From NCBI RefSeq assembly GCF_024437655.1, contig NZ_JANBVF010000006.1, positions 62,001-126,000 on the forward strand: DNA of 64,000 nt. Reading direction: 5' to 3'. Under the pieces are notes generated by a model. It worked only from the letters and a program-made list of their open reading frames with translations, searched no databases and had not been told where the DNA came from. A program made the position numbers and the translations under genes. This DNA comes from Chitinolyticbacter albus (lineage in GTDB: Bacteria; Pseudomonadota; Gammaproteobacteria; Burkholderiales; Chitinibacteraceae). Shown here in pieces: positions 55,595 to 64,000 of this stretch (position 1 is its first letter; every line of letters begins with the position of its first letter).

Positions 55595-56224
55595 CTAATT
55601 GCCGCTGTTGAGTTCCTTGTTGACCGAATACTTGCCACCTGCGACTGTCACTTCCGCGGTCAGACCGTTCTCGGTGAACTGGTAGGCATAGACCCCCTTG
55701 GAAACGAGCGCAGCGCCTGACACATCGCCACCGCTATCGCCCGCCTTCGCGGCCGCCGTGCCCTGGCCTTCCAGTGTCCAGCCCTTGGTGATGAACTTCT
55801 TGTAGGCCGCGGCGTCGGTGAACACCAGTACCAGACGCGTATTCTTGGCGCCCAGCCCCAGCCCTGCCTTGGCCTGCACCACGCTCATAAAGGTTTCCTT
55901 GCCACCGCTGACGGCCACGCCTTCGCCACCGCCTGCGCCGAGAAACACCACCTGCACGCTGCCGGTATTGAACACCGCATAACCCGCCGCCTTGGCAATG
56001 TCGTCCTTGGCCTTCGGATGCTTGGCGTAGATCTCGTTCAGCGATTCCTGGGCCATCTTGCGGATGCCGGCGCGGCGCTCGGCAGGCGACTTTTTCGATT
56101 GAGATTGAGCCTGTGGCTCCTTGGACGCGCCGGTCGCCGTTTCCGGCGCGACGTTGTCGGCATAAGCCTGTATGCCCACCAGCAATACGGAGCTGGCAAG
56201 CAGGGAAAGTGTCGTTTTCAGCAT
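55595..56224 (-). CDS. Exported YSC84/SYLF-domain protein
   Basis: A 209-aa secreted protein. A signal peptide (LSLLASSVLLVGIQAYA) is followed by a polar Lys/Gln-rich linker and a YSC84/SYLF lipid-binding-type domain with GYAVFNTGSVQVVFLGAGGG, AKAGLGLGAKNTRLVLVF and VSKGVYAYQFTENGLTAEV. Eukaryotic SYLF domains bind phosphoinositides; the role of bacterial periplasmic versions is unknown. AAGGAG precedes ATG 56224. Confidence 0.85.
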   Translation of the reverse strand: MLKTTLSLLASSVLLVGIQAYADNVAPETATGASKEPQAQSQSKKSPAERRAGIRKMAQESLNEIYAKHPKAKDDIAKAAGYAVFNTGSVQVVFLGAGGGEGVAVSGGKETFMSVVQAKAGLGLGAKNTRLVLVFTDAAAYKKFITKGWTLEGQGTAAAKAGDSGGDVSGAALVSKGVYAYQFTENGLTAEVTVAGGKYSVNKELNSGN

Positions 56225-56477
56225 CGGATTGCTCCTTGTGCGTTAGAGGCCACTTCACCTTACCCCTCGATTCAGAGTACCCGCATAGCAAAATTCACAA
56301 TCGCGGACCAAGCCCCTTGTGAGTACGGCACACACGGCTGCAGCCGCAGAAATCGCCAGCGACCGCTACGCGCGCTCGACATGGATCGCATGCACACCGG
56401 CCGGATGGGCGTGATGCGCCAGCCGCAAGTCGCGACGGGCTCGGCAAGTGGCAACCGATTCGTTATCATGCCGGCAT

Positions 56478-56541
56478 TCCGAGGAGCGCTGCGATCCGCA
56501 CCCTAGCGGGCCAGGCTCGGATTCATCACAACGGCGCTCAC
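56478..56541 (+). ncRNA. S-adenosylhomocysteine (SAH) riboswitch upstream of ahcY
   Basis: The conserved core GAGGAGCGCTGC at 56481-56492 and AGGCTCGG at 56513-56520 match the SAH aptamer. P1 pairs CCGAG (56479-56483) with CTCGG (56516-56520). P2 pairs CCGC (56496-56499) with GCGG (56506-56509). The pseudoknot pairs GAGCGC (56484-56489) with GCGCTC (56534-56539). Known members act as ON switches, raising ahcY when SAH accumulates, which fits ahcY starting 70 nt downstream. A TATCAT at 56464-56469 could be the -10 box. The rest of 56225-56460 shows no gene. Confidence 0.88.
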
Positions 56542-56611
56542 CCCTTCCAACCCCTGCCGGGCTTGGGATGACGGGTGGGCCGCATCCCCCCGGCCACACA
56601 GGAGCACCACC

Positions 56612-58012
<1,401 letters not shown>

Positions 58013-58030
58013 GAACCCGATGGGCTGGGC

Positions 58031-58046
58031 GTGAGTGAAGACTCAC
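58031..58046 (+). other. Intercistronic hairpin between ahcY and metF
   Basis: GTGAGT pairs with ACTCAC around a GAAG tetraloop, 18 nt after the ahcY stop. There is no U-tract, so it is probably a processing or stability element that sets the ahcY:metF ratio rather than a terminator. Confidence 0.4.
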
Positions 58047-58073
58047 CCGCCCTCCCCGCCACTGGATGCAGTG

Positions 58074-58934
58074 ATGACCACACCCACCTCACACCTCACT
58101 ACCGACGCGAAGCGCCATATCAGTTTTGAATTCTTCCCGCCCAAGACGCAGGAAGGCGTGGAAAAGCTGCGCAATACGCGGCATCAGCTTGCGCAATTCA
58201 AGCCCGAGTTCTTCTCTGTGACCTTCGGCGCCGGCGGCACCACGCAGGAAGGCACGCGCAACGCGGTGCTGGAAATCCAGGGTGAAGGCTTCAACGCCGC
58301 GCCGCACCTGTCGTGCATCGGCTCGACCCGCGATGCGATCACCGCCTTGCTGGCCGATTATCGCGAGCACGGCATACGCCGCATCGTCGCGCTGCGCGGC
58401 GATATCCCGTCCGGCATGGTCGACGTCGGCGAATTCCGTTACGCCAATGAACTCGTCGCTTTTATCCGCGAACAGCACGGCGACTGGTTCCGTATCGAGG
58501 TCGCGGGCTACCCGGAATACCACCCGCAAGCGCAGAACGCCGAAGCCGATATCCGCAACTTCGTAAACAAGGTGAATGCCGGCGCCAACGCGGCGATCAC
58601 GCAGTATTTCTTCAACGCCGACGCGTATTTCCGTTTCGTCGATGAAGTGCGTGCCCGTGGAGTCACGGTACCCATCGTTCCCGGCGTCATGCCGATCCAG
58701 AATTTCAGCCAGCTTGCGCGTTTCTCCGACACGTGCGGCGCCGAGATCCCGCGCTGGCTGCGCTTGCGGCTGGCGTCGTTCGGCGACGACGCTGCGGCCA
58801 TCCGTGCCTACGGGCTTGATGTGGTCACCGAGCTGTGCGACAAGCTGCTCGCAGGCGGAGCGCCGGGTCTGCATTTCTATACGCTCAATGCCGCAGGCGC
58901 GGTGGGAACGGTCTGCCAGCGACTGGGGCTATAA
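58074..58934 (+). CDS. metF: 5,10-methylenetetrahydrofolate reductase MetF
   Basis: Flavoenzyme that makes 5-methyl-THF for homocysteine methylation to methionine. The 286-aa protein starts near ISFEFFPPKTQEG, with the catalytic Glu in that motif, and has FSVTFGAGGTTQEGT, ALRGDIPSG and the C-terminal LHFYTLNAAGAV. ATG 58074 is the usual family start; a GTG at 58035 would add 13 residues. It shares the riboswitch-controlled unit with ahcY, linking both fates of homocysteine. Confidence 0.95.
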   Translation: MTTPTSHLTTDAKRHISFEFFPPKTQEGVEKLRNTRHQLAQFKPEFFSVTFGAGGTTQEGTRNAVLEIQGEGFNAAPHLSCIGSTRDAITALLADYREHGIRRIVALRGDIPSGMVDVGEFRYANELVAFIREQHGDWFRIEVAGYPEYHPQAQNAEADIRNFVNKVNAGANAAITQYFFNADAYFRFVDEVRARGVTVPIVPGVMPIQNFSQLARFSDTCGAEIPRWLRLRLASFGDDAAAIRAYGLDVVTELCDKLLAGGAPGLHFYTLNAAGAVGTVCQRLGL

Positions 58935-58951
58935 GCCGGATCGCTCGCACC

Positions 58952-58985
58952 CAATAAAAACGCGCCTTGGGGCGCGTTTTTATTG
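58952..58985. terminator. Strong terminator after metF
   Basis: A perfect 15-bp stem CAATAAAAACGCGCC/GGCGCGTTTTTATTG with a TTGG loop; the lower stem provides a U-tract in both directions. It separates metF from the candidate small RNA. Confidence 0.92.
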
Positions 58986-59010
58986 ATCAGGATACCGTTT
59001 TGCGACACCT

Positions 59011-59121
59011 AAAAAGAAACCCCGGTCTCAAGGGGAGAGTGACCGGGGCTTAACGGCCCCGGCATGTCGCCGAGGCACCCGCTCAGGGAGGAAAAGCGGG
59101 AGGTGCAGGGGCGCACCTGAC
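59011..59121 (-). ncRNA. Candidate small RNA of about 110 nt downstream of engB
   Basis: On the minus strand the region from about 59119 folds into successive hairpins: AGGTGC/GCACCT (59117-59100), and an arm using AGCGGGTGC (59083-59075 region). A further stem is CCGGGGC/GCCCCGG (59062-59043). The terminator stem CCCCGGTC/GACCGGGG (59048-59020) is followed by TTTCTTTTT. The third and fourth stems share bases, so they are alternatives. Several CCUCC/CUCCCC tracts lie in unpaired parts and could bind Shine-Dalgarno sequences. A promoter-like pair lies just upstream. It may also be the 3' UTR of engB. Not assigned to a known family. Confidence 0.6.
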
Positions 59122-59125
59122 TCAT

Positions 59126-59153
59126 AAGATAGGAATCGGTTAAGAAAGTTCAA
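59126..59153 (-). promoter_or_regulatory. Sigma-70-like promoter of the candidate small RNA
   Basis: On the minus strand TTGAAC (59153-59148), a 16-nt spacer and TATCTT (59131-59126). Transcription would start near 59118-59121. The -35 matches the consensus at five of six positions and the -10 at four of six. Confidence 0.5.
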
Positions 59154-59159
59154 GCCAGA

Positions 59160-59777
59160 CTATGCACCGTCCGTCATATTGTCAGTGGCGCACGCGGCGA
59201 ACCAAGCCCCCACGACCTCTTCCACCTGCTCGGCACCCTGCTTTTTCAGGCTGGAAAACAGCTGCACCGTGAGCTGCCCATCCCCGGAAAATTCCTTCTC
59301 CACTTCGCGCAAAATCTTGGTCTGCTCCTGGCGCGACAGCTTGTCGGCCTTGGTGAGCAGGCAGTGTACTGGCTTGCCAGTGGGCAAAAACCAGTCGAGC
59401 ATGCGACGATCGAGCGTGGTGAGCGGGCGGCGCGCATCCATGATCAGCACGAGGCCGATCAGATTGCTACGCCCCACCAGGTACTGACCCAGCAGCTTTT
59501 CCCAGTGCGCGCGCACGGCGGCAGGCACTTCGGCGTAGCCGTAGCCTGGCAGGTCGACCAGGCGGCGCTCGGCACCAAAGTCGAAGTAATTGATATGCTG
59601 CGTACGCCCCGGCGTCTTCGAAACAAAGGCAAGTCGGGTGTGGTTGGCCAGCGTATTGATCGCACTCGATTTACCGGCATTGGAACGGCCGGCGAAGGCG
59701 ACCTCCACCCCTTCCTGCGGCAAGGCGCGCAGGTCGTTGACGGTGGTAAGGAATTGCAGGCCGCGGAACAGGGACAT
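59160..59777 (-). CDS. engB: Ribosome biogenesis GTPase YsxC/EngB
   Basis: Essential GTPase for 50S subunit assembly. The 205-aa protein has G1 GRSNAGKSS, a G2 region with [13 protein letters not shown]3 DLPGYGYA, and G4 TKADK. ATG 59777 was chosen as the family start. It is divergent from the cytochrome c4 gene with a 98-nt gap that must contain both promoters; TATAGAAT at 59805-59812 is a candidate box. The candidate small RNA follows its stop. Confidence 0.95.
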   Translation of the reverse strand: MSLFRGLQFLTTVNDLRALPQEGVEVAFAGRSNAGKSSAINTLANHTRLAFVSKTPGRTQHINYFDFGAERRLVDLPGYGYAEVPAAVRAHWEKLLGQYLVGRSNLIGLVLIMDARRPLTTLDRRMLDWFLPTGKPVHCLLTKADKLSRQEQTKILREVEKEFSGDGQLTVQLFSSLKKQGAEQVEEVVGAWFAACATDNMTDGA

Positions 59778-59875
59778 GGTGTGTGGTGGGGTAAAAAGTC
59801 TTCGTATAGAATAACAGGATTTGATCGCACACCGGCCGAAAGGCCGCGACAACAATAGCAACAGGGAGCAGGGTT

Positions 59876-60496
59876 ATGCGCAGTGCGCCTAAGGCCGCAG
59901 TATTCGTCGCAACGCTTGCAGCGGTGCTGCTGAGCCCGTCCGTATTTGCGGCCGGCAAGGGTGATCCGGTCAAGGGCAAGCAGATCGTCGACACGGTCTG
60001 TGCCGCCTGTCATGGCACCGACGGCAACAGCGTGGCCGCGGCGAATCCCAACCTCGCCAGCCAGCATCCGGAATACATCGTCAAGCAGTTGGCCGAATTC
60101 AAGAAGCAGGTGCGCAAGAACCCGGTGATGCTGGGCATGGCTTCGCCGCTGTCGGAAGACGACATGAAGAACGTGGCTGCCTACTACGGCTCGCAGAGCG
60201 CCAAGGCACGCGGCGCATCGAACAAGACGCTGATCGACGCCGGCAAGAAGATCTACCGTGGTGGCGTCTCCGCCAAGGGCATCCCGGCCTGTATGGCCTG
60301 TCACAGCCCGAACGGTGCAGGCATCCCCGCCCAGTTCCCGCGCGTGGCCGGGCAGCACAACAGCTACACCGAAGCCCAGTTGAAGGCGTTCCGCTCCGGC
60401 GAGCGCGCCAACAACACGGTGATGACCCAGGTGGCCGCCAAGATGTCGGACGCTGAAATCAAGGCGGTCGCGGAATACATCCAGGCCCTGAACTAA
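59876..60496 (+). CDS. Di-haem cytochrome c4
   Basis: Periplasmic electron carrier, usually feeding terminal oxidases. The 206-aa product has a signal peptide (VATLAAVLLSPSVFA) and two haem sites CAACH (42-46) and CMACH (139-143), one in each homologous half. Axial Met candidates lie at VMLGMASPLS and VMTQVAAKMS. A ribosome site (GGGAGCAGGG) precedes ATG 59876. It lies next to resB-ccsA, the machinery that attaches its haems, and to engB as in many betaproteobacteria. Confidence 0.94.
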   Translation: MRSAPKAAVFVATLAAVLLSPSVFAAGKGDPVKGKQIVDTVCAACHGTDGNSVAAANPNLASQHPEYIVKQLAEFKKQVRKNPVMLGMASPLSEDDMKNVAAYYGSQSAKARGASNKTLIDAGKKIYRGGVSAKGIPACMACHSPNGAGIPAQFPRVAGQHNSYTEAQLKAFRSGERANNTVMTQVAAKMSDAEIKAVAEYIQALN

Positions 60497-60536
60497 TCTG
60501 GCCTCGCCGGCCCTAAGCCGGGGACCATACCAAGGC

Positions 60537-60561
60537 ACAAGGGGCGTACCACGCCCCTTGT
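60537..60561 (+). terminator. Hairpin between cytochrome c4 and resB
   Basis: A perfect 11-bp stem ACAAGGGGCGT/ACGCCCCTTGT with an ACC loop. The T-tract is poor, so it may attenuate rather than stop transcription. It ends 7 nt before the resB start and leaves no room for a normal Shine-Dalgarno. Confidence 0.5.
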
Positions 60562-60568
60562 CGCATTC

Positions 60569-62626
60569 ATGACCGATAAACGCCTCAAACACCTCTCCTT
60601 CGGTCGCGCCTTGTTCGACCTGTTCTCGTCGATGCGCTTCGCCATCGGCCTCTTGGTCGTGCTCGCCATCGCCGCCGTGATCGGCACCGTACTCAAGCAG
60701 AACGAACCGTATGTGAACTATCGCATCGAGTTCGGCGAATTCTGGTTCCGCTTCTTCGAGCCGCTGGGCCTGTTCGATGTCTACCACGCCAGCTGGTTTC
60801 TGTTGCTGCTGCTGTTTCTCGTCGTCTCGATCTCGCTGTGCATCTGGCGCCACCTGCCCGGCATGCTGCGCGACATCAAGAGCTTTCGCGAACACGCCAG
60901 CCACAATTCCTTGCGGCTGATGGCGCATCACGTCGAAGTCGATACCGGGCTCGACCTGGACCGGGTCAAGCCCTACCTCGCCGCGCAGGGATTCCGTTTT
61001 CGCGAGCGCGAGGCCGACGGCATGCGCATCATCGCTGCCAAGAAAGGCGCCGGTCAGCGCTTGGGCTACTTCTTCGCCCACTCCGCCATCGTCGTGATCT
61101 GCGTCGGCGGCCTGCTCGACGGCAACCTGCCGCTCAAGCTGCGTGAACTCACCGGCAGCAAGGCGCCGGAAACGCGCGATCTGCCGCAAAGCCAGGTTCC
61201 GGCGCAAAGCCGCCTGGGCAGGGACAACCCGGCGTTTCGCGGCAATGTGACCTTGCCAGAAGGCGGCACCGGCGACGTGGTCTTCCTCAATTCGGGCCAA
61301 GGCTATTTCGTCCAGGAGCTGCCGTTCGCACTGCACCTCAAGGCCTTCCACGTCGAGCACTACAGCACCGGCCAGCCCAAGCGCTTCGCCTCCGACGTGG
61401 ACGTCCTCGATCGCAAGAGCGGCAAGGTGTTGAAGAGCGCCACCGTCGAGGTCAACAAGCCGTTGATCCATGAAGGCGTCGCTATCTACCAGGCGAGCTT
61501 CGGTGATGGCGGCTCACCGCTCTCCTTCCAGCTGTGGCAGCTCGCTGGCGGCACGGCGCAAGCGCTGGCTGCCCAATCGCAAAGCACGCAGGCGCTGCGC
61601 ATGGCGGAGCGCGACTACAAGCTCGAATTCGGCGACCTGCGCGTGTTCAACATCGAGAACCTGGGTCGCACCGAGCAGGCCACCTCCACCGTGGCGGTCA
61701 ATCGTTTCGAGCAGGCGCTGGCCAACGCGCAATCGGTCAAGGCCGAACACAACCTGCGCAACCTCGGCCCGTCGATTCAGTTCAAGCTGCGCGACGATGC
61801 GGGCCAGGCGGTCGAGTATCTGAACTATCTCGCTCCATTCAGCGAGAATGATGCGCTCTATCTGTTGACCGGCCTGCGCCGCGAGGTGGCTGAACAGTTT
61901 GCCTTCGTGCGCGTTCCGCTTGATAAAGACGCCAGCCCGGCGACGTTCATGCGACTGCGCGCGGTGCTGCTCGACAAGTCGCTCTACCCGGAAATCGCCC
62001 GCCGCACTGCGGATACAGCCTTCAAGGGCGGTGGCTTCTCGGCCACCAACCGCCAACAGTTCGAGCAGGTCACGCAAAGCCTGCTCGCCCAGTTCGGCAA
62101 CGGGGGTTTTCCGGCGCTCGATGCCTTCCTCAAGGCTGAGGTTCCCGACGCCCAGCGCGAAACGGTGGCGCAGACCTACCTCAAGATCCTGCAGGGTGCC
62201 GTCGGCGACGCCATGGACGTGGCGCAGCAACGCGCCGGCCTGCCCACGCTGCCCATGGACGGCGAGCAATACCGCTTCCTGATGGATAGCCTCGTTGCCA
62301 CCAGCAGCCTGTTCGACTACGGCGGCCCAGTCTACCTGCAGCCCACCGGCTTCGAAGAAGTGCAGGCCAGTGGCTTCCAGTTGGCGCGCGCGCCAGGGCA
62401 GAACATTGTCTACCTGGGCTGTCTGTTGCTGGTGATCGGCATCTATTGCATGTTCTATCTGCGCGAAGAACGACTGTGGCTGCGTACCGCGAACGGCCAG
62501 ACCCTGCTCGCCATGACCGCCAGCCGCCACGATGCCGAGCTCGATCGCAGCTTTGCCCGCCACGTTGCCGCGCTGCTGCCCGATACCAACGAACACCCCG
62601 ATGAGCGCCCCCATGCAAGCCCTTAA
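60569..62626 (+). CDS. resB: System II cytochrome c biogenesis protein ResB
   Basis: With CcsA it forms the haem-delivery/ligation complex of system II cytochrome c maturation. The 685-aa protein has N-terminal membrane helices (FAIGLLVVLAIAAVIGTVL; WFLLLLLFLVVSISLCIW), a third near 170, a large periplasmic domain and a C-terminal helix (NIVYLGCLLLVIGIYCMFYL). The large insert between residues 330 and 590 is normal for beta-proteobacterial ResB. ATG 60569 lacks a clear Shine-Dalgarno. ccsA overlaps its end by 26 nt. Confidence 0.93.
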   Translation: MTDKRLKHLSFGRALFDLFSSMRFAIGLLVVLAIAAVIGTVLKQNEPYVNYRIEFGEFWFRFFEPLGLFDVYHASWFLLLLLFLVVSISLCIWRHLPGMLRDIKSFREHASHNSLRLMAHHVEVDTGLDLDRVKPYLAAQGFRFREREADGMRIIAAKKGAGQRLGYFFAHSAIVVICVGGLLDGNLPLKLRELTGSKAPETRDLPQSQVPAQSRLGRDNPAFRGNVTLPEGGTGDVVFLNSGQGYFVQELPFALHLKAFHVEHYSTGQPKRFASDVDVLDRKSGKVLKSATVEVNKPLIHEGVAIYQASFGDGGSPLSFQLWQLAGGTAQALAAQSQSTQALRMAERDYKLEFGDLRVFNIENLGRTEQATSTVAVNRFEQALANAQSVKAEHNLRNLGPSIQFKLRDDAGQAVEYLNYLAPFSENDALYLLTGLRREVAEQFAFVRVPLDKDASPATFMRLRAVLLDKSLYPEIARRTADTAFKGGGFSATNRQQFEQVTQSLLAQFGNGGFPALDAFLKAEVPDAQRETVAQTYLKILQGAVGDAMDVAQQRAGLPTLPMDGEQYRFLMDSLVATSSLFDYGGPVYLQPTGFEEVQASGFQLARAPGQNIVYLGCLLLVIGIYCMFYLREERLWLRTANGQTLLAMTASRHDAELDRSFARHVAALLPDTNEHPDERPHASP

Positions 62627-63911
62627 ACAACGCAGCCCGCTCGACTTCGCCTTTGCGCTGCTGGTGATCTTTGCCGGCTTCACCGCCTTCAGCCGCTACC
62701 GCGAGTTCATGGATTACTACGAACAGGGCATTCTTATCGGTTCTGCCGCAGGCATCATTTGGCTGGGCTGGTTCTGGCGGCCGATGCGCGTGTTCCTGCC
62801 GGCGTGCGCCGCCATCGCCATCGGCGCCATGGCGCTGTATCAGGGCGATCTGGCCCGCGGCCAGGCGGTGTTCTGGCTCAAGTACTTGCTATCGAGCCAG
62901 TCGGCCGTGATGTGGATGTGCGTGCTGTTCTTCCTTGCCACCGCGCTCTATTGGCTGGGCCTGCTGCGCCGCTCGAACACCGCGCTGTCGATCGCCTCCG
63001 GACTCGCCTGGGCCGCCGCGGGTGCTGCACTGATCTCCAAGCTGGTGCGCTGGTACGAGAGCTATCTAATCGGCAGCGACGTCGGCCACATTCCCGTCTC
63101 CAACCTGTACGAAGTATTCGTGCTGTTCTGCCTGATCACCGCGCTGATGTACCTCTATTACGAGGCCAAGTTCCAGGCGCGCGCCATGGGTGCCTTCGTG
63201 CTGCTGGTGATCTCGGCCGCCGTCTGCTTCATCCTGTGGTACAGCTTCGATCGCCAGGCCCACGAGATCCAGCCGCTGATCCCGGCGCTGCAATCGTGGT
63301 GGATGAAGATCCATGTGCCGGCCAACTTCATCGGCTACGGGGCCTTCGCCCTGTCGGCCATGCTGGGCATGGCCTGGTTGCTGGCGGTGCCAGCCCCCAC
63401 CCTGCCCGGTGGCAACCGGGTCGCGCTATATGGCGTTGCCACCTTGCTCATCGCGGCAGGCATTACCTTTCAGCTCAAGGGGGCAGAATGGTTCCCCAAG
63501 CTGGGGGCTGGCAGCGGCTTGGTCGCGCTCTTCATCCTGGCCGTCGCCGGCATGCTGCTGCTGGCGCTCAATCGCGGCCTGCTCGCCAGCTTCCTGCCCA
63601 AGCCGGAAACGCTGGATGAGGTGGCCTACAAGGCGATCGCCGTCGGCTTCCTCTTCTTCACCATTGCCACCATCCTCGGCGCGATGTGGGCGGCGGAAGC
63701 CTGGGGCGGTTACTGGAGCTGGGATCCGAAGGAAACCTGGGCGCTGATCGTCTGGCTCAACTACGCGGCCTGGCTGCACGTACGCCTCGTCAAAGGCTGG
63801 CGTGGCACGGTACTCGCATGGTGGTCGGTGGTTGGCCTGCTGGTCACCACTTTTGCCTTCATTGGCGTGAACATGTTTTTATCAGGCCTACATTCTTACG
63901 GTTCTTTGTAA
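62601..63911 (+). CDS. ccsA: System II cytochrome c biogenesis protein CcsA
   Basis: Haem-handling membrane partner of ResB. The 436-aa protein has many helices and the tryptophan-rich WWD-type signature WGGYWSWDPKETWAL near residue 365. Conserved His residues flank it (HVPANFIGYGAF; WLHVRLVKGWRG). ATG 62601 lies inside the end of resB; ATG 62613 is an alternative. After its stop the last 89 bases of the window are AT-rich and show no gene. Confidence 0.93.
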   Translation: MSAPMQALKQRSPLDFAFALLVIFAGFTAFSRYREFMDYYEQGILIGSAAGIIWLGWFWRPMRVFLPACAAIAIGAMALYQGDLARGQAVFWLKYLLSSQSAVMWMCVLFFLATALYWLGLLRRSNTALSIASGLAWAAAGAALISKLVRWYESYLIGSDVGHIPVSNLYEVFVLFCLITALMYLYYEAKFQARAMGAFVLLVISAAVCFILWYSFDRQAHEIQPLIPALQSWWMKIHVPANFIGYGAFALSAMLGMAWLLAVPAPTLPGGNRVALYGVATLLIAAGITFQLKGAEWFPKLGAGSGLVALFILAVAGMLLLALNRGLLASFLPKPETLDEVAYKAIAVGFLFFTIATILGAMWAAEAWGGYWSWDPKETWALIVWLNYAAWLHVRLVKGWRGTVLAWWSVVGLLVTTFAFIGVNMFLSGLHSYGSL

Positions 63912-64000
63912 TATTTATGTAATTGCAGCGCTGGAATTTATATGAACCATGCCGAATGTCGGATAAATACAACCATTGCCGCAAAAATACGTAAGTAAAC

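Noticed and set aside
63912-64000. Start of a further gene after ccsA
   Set aside because: The 89 AT-rich bases contain only short frames and no clear ribosome site; it is probably a promoter region cut by the window edge.

Overview
The window is a compact, GC-rich, gene-dense chromosomal segment. Gene content and order point to a betaproteobacterium, most like Neisseriales/Chromobacteriaceae-type relatives. The signs are the order kdsD-kdsC-lptC-lptA-lptB-rpoN-hpf-ptsN-hprK-rapZ, a transport-less regulatory PTS (EIIA-Man, HPr, EI, EIIA-Ntr, HprK), an S-adenosylhomocysteine riboswitch before ahcY-metF, and system II cytochrome c maturation (ResB-CcsA) next to a di-haem cytochrome c4. The species cannot be named from sequence alone. 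No tRNA, rRNA, CRISPR array or intact insertion sequence was seen.

Layout. 0-3.3 kb: a DegS-like protease cut by the window edge and a CPA2 cation/proton antiporter. 3.3-12.4 kb: one long co-directional run for Kdo synthesis, LPS transport, sigma-54, ribosome hibernation, PTS-Ntr, HPr kinase, RapZ, then a NusG-II/Gx pair overlapping ubiX. 12.4-17.5 kb: MATE exporter, dtd, asd, a hemerythrin and small unknowns. 17.6-21.1 kb: glutathione synthesis (gshA, gshB) and ApbE. 21.1-26.4 kb: the EIIA-HPr-EI operon, a TPR diguanylate cyclase and its TPR-only neighbour. 26.3-30.6 kb: a patatin-like protein with altered catalytic motifs, two lipid A acyltransferase-family proteins and metK. 31.6-38.2 kb: a divergent polyamine/membrane cluster (DUF350, SPFH-SHOCT, double DUF4178, a tiny membrane protein and SpeD on one side; membrane-embedded SpeE and a Tat lipoprotein FAD enzyme on the other). 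38.4-41.8 kb: rhodanese, a 266-bp palindromic MITE-like element, a degenerate HD-GYP protein, a GNAT, a small unknown and a tail-collar protein. 41.9-55.5 kb: a 2634-residue repetitive surface protein followed by TolC, two HlyD-type adaptors and an M50-HlyD fusion. 55.6-64 kb: YSC84-like protein, riboswitch-controlled ahcY-metF, a candidate small RNA, engB, cytochrome c4, resB and ccsA.

How the parts work together. The 3-12 kb run couples outer-membrane building with nitrogen/phosphate-type PTS signalling. HprK would phosphorylate Ser46 of the HPr encoded 11 kb away, and EI passes phosphate through HPr His15 to EIIA proteins, with no EIIB/EIIC in view. metK, ahcY and metF form the S-adenosylmethionine cycle, which also supplies SpeD/SpeE.

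The two blocks most likely to hold poorly described biology are the SPFH/DUF350/DUF4178/polyamine cluster and the giant LEPR-like surface protein with an apparent ABC-less TolC/HlyD/M50 export set. A third is an intergenic RNA of about 110 nt on the minus strand at 59.0-59.1 kb with its own promoter, CCUCC motifs and a terminator.
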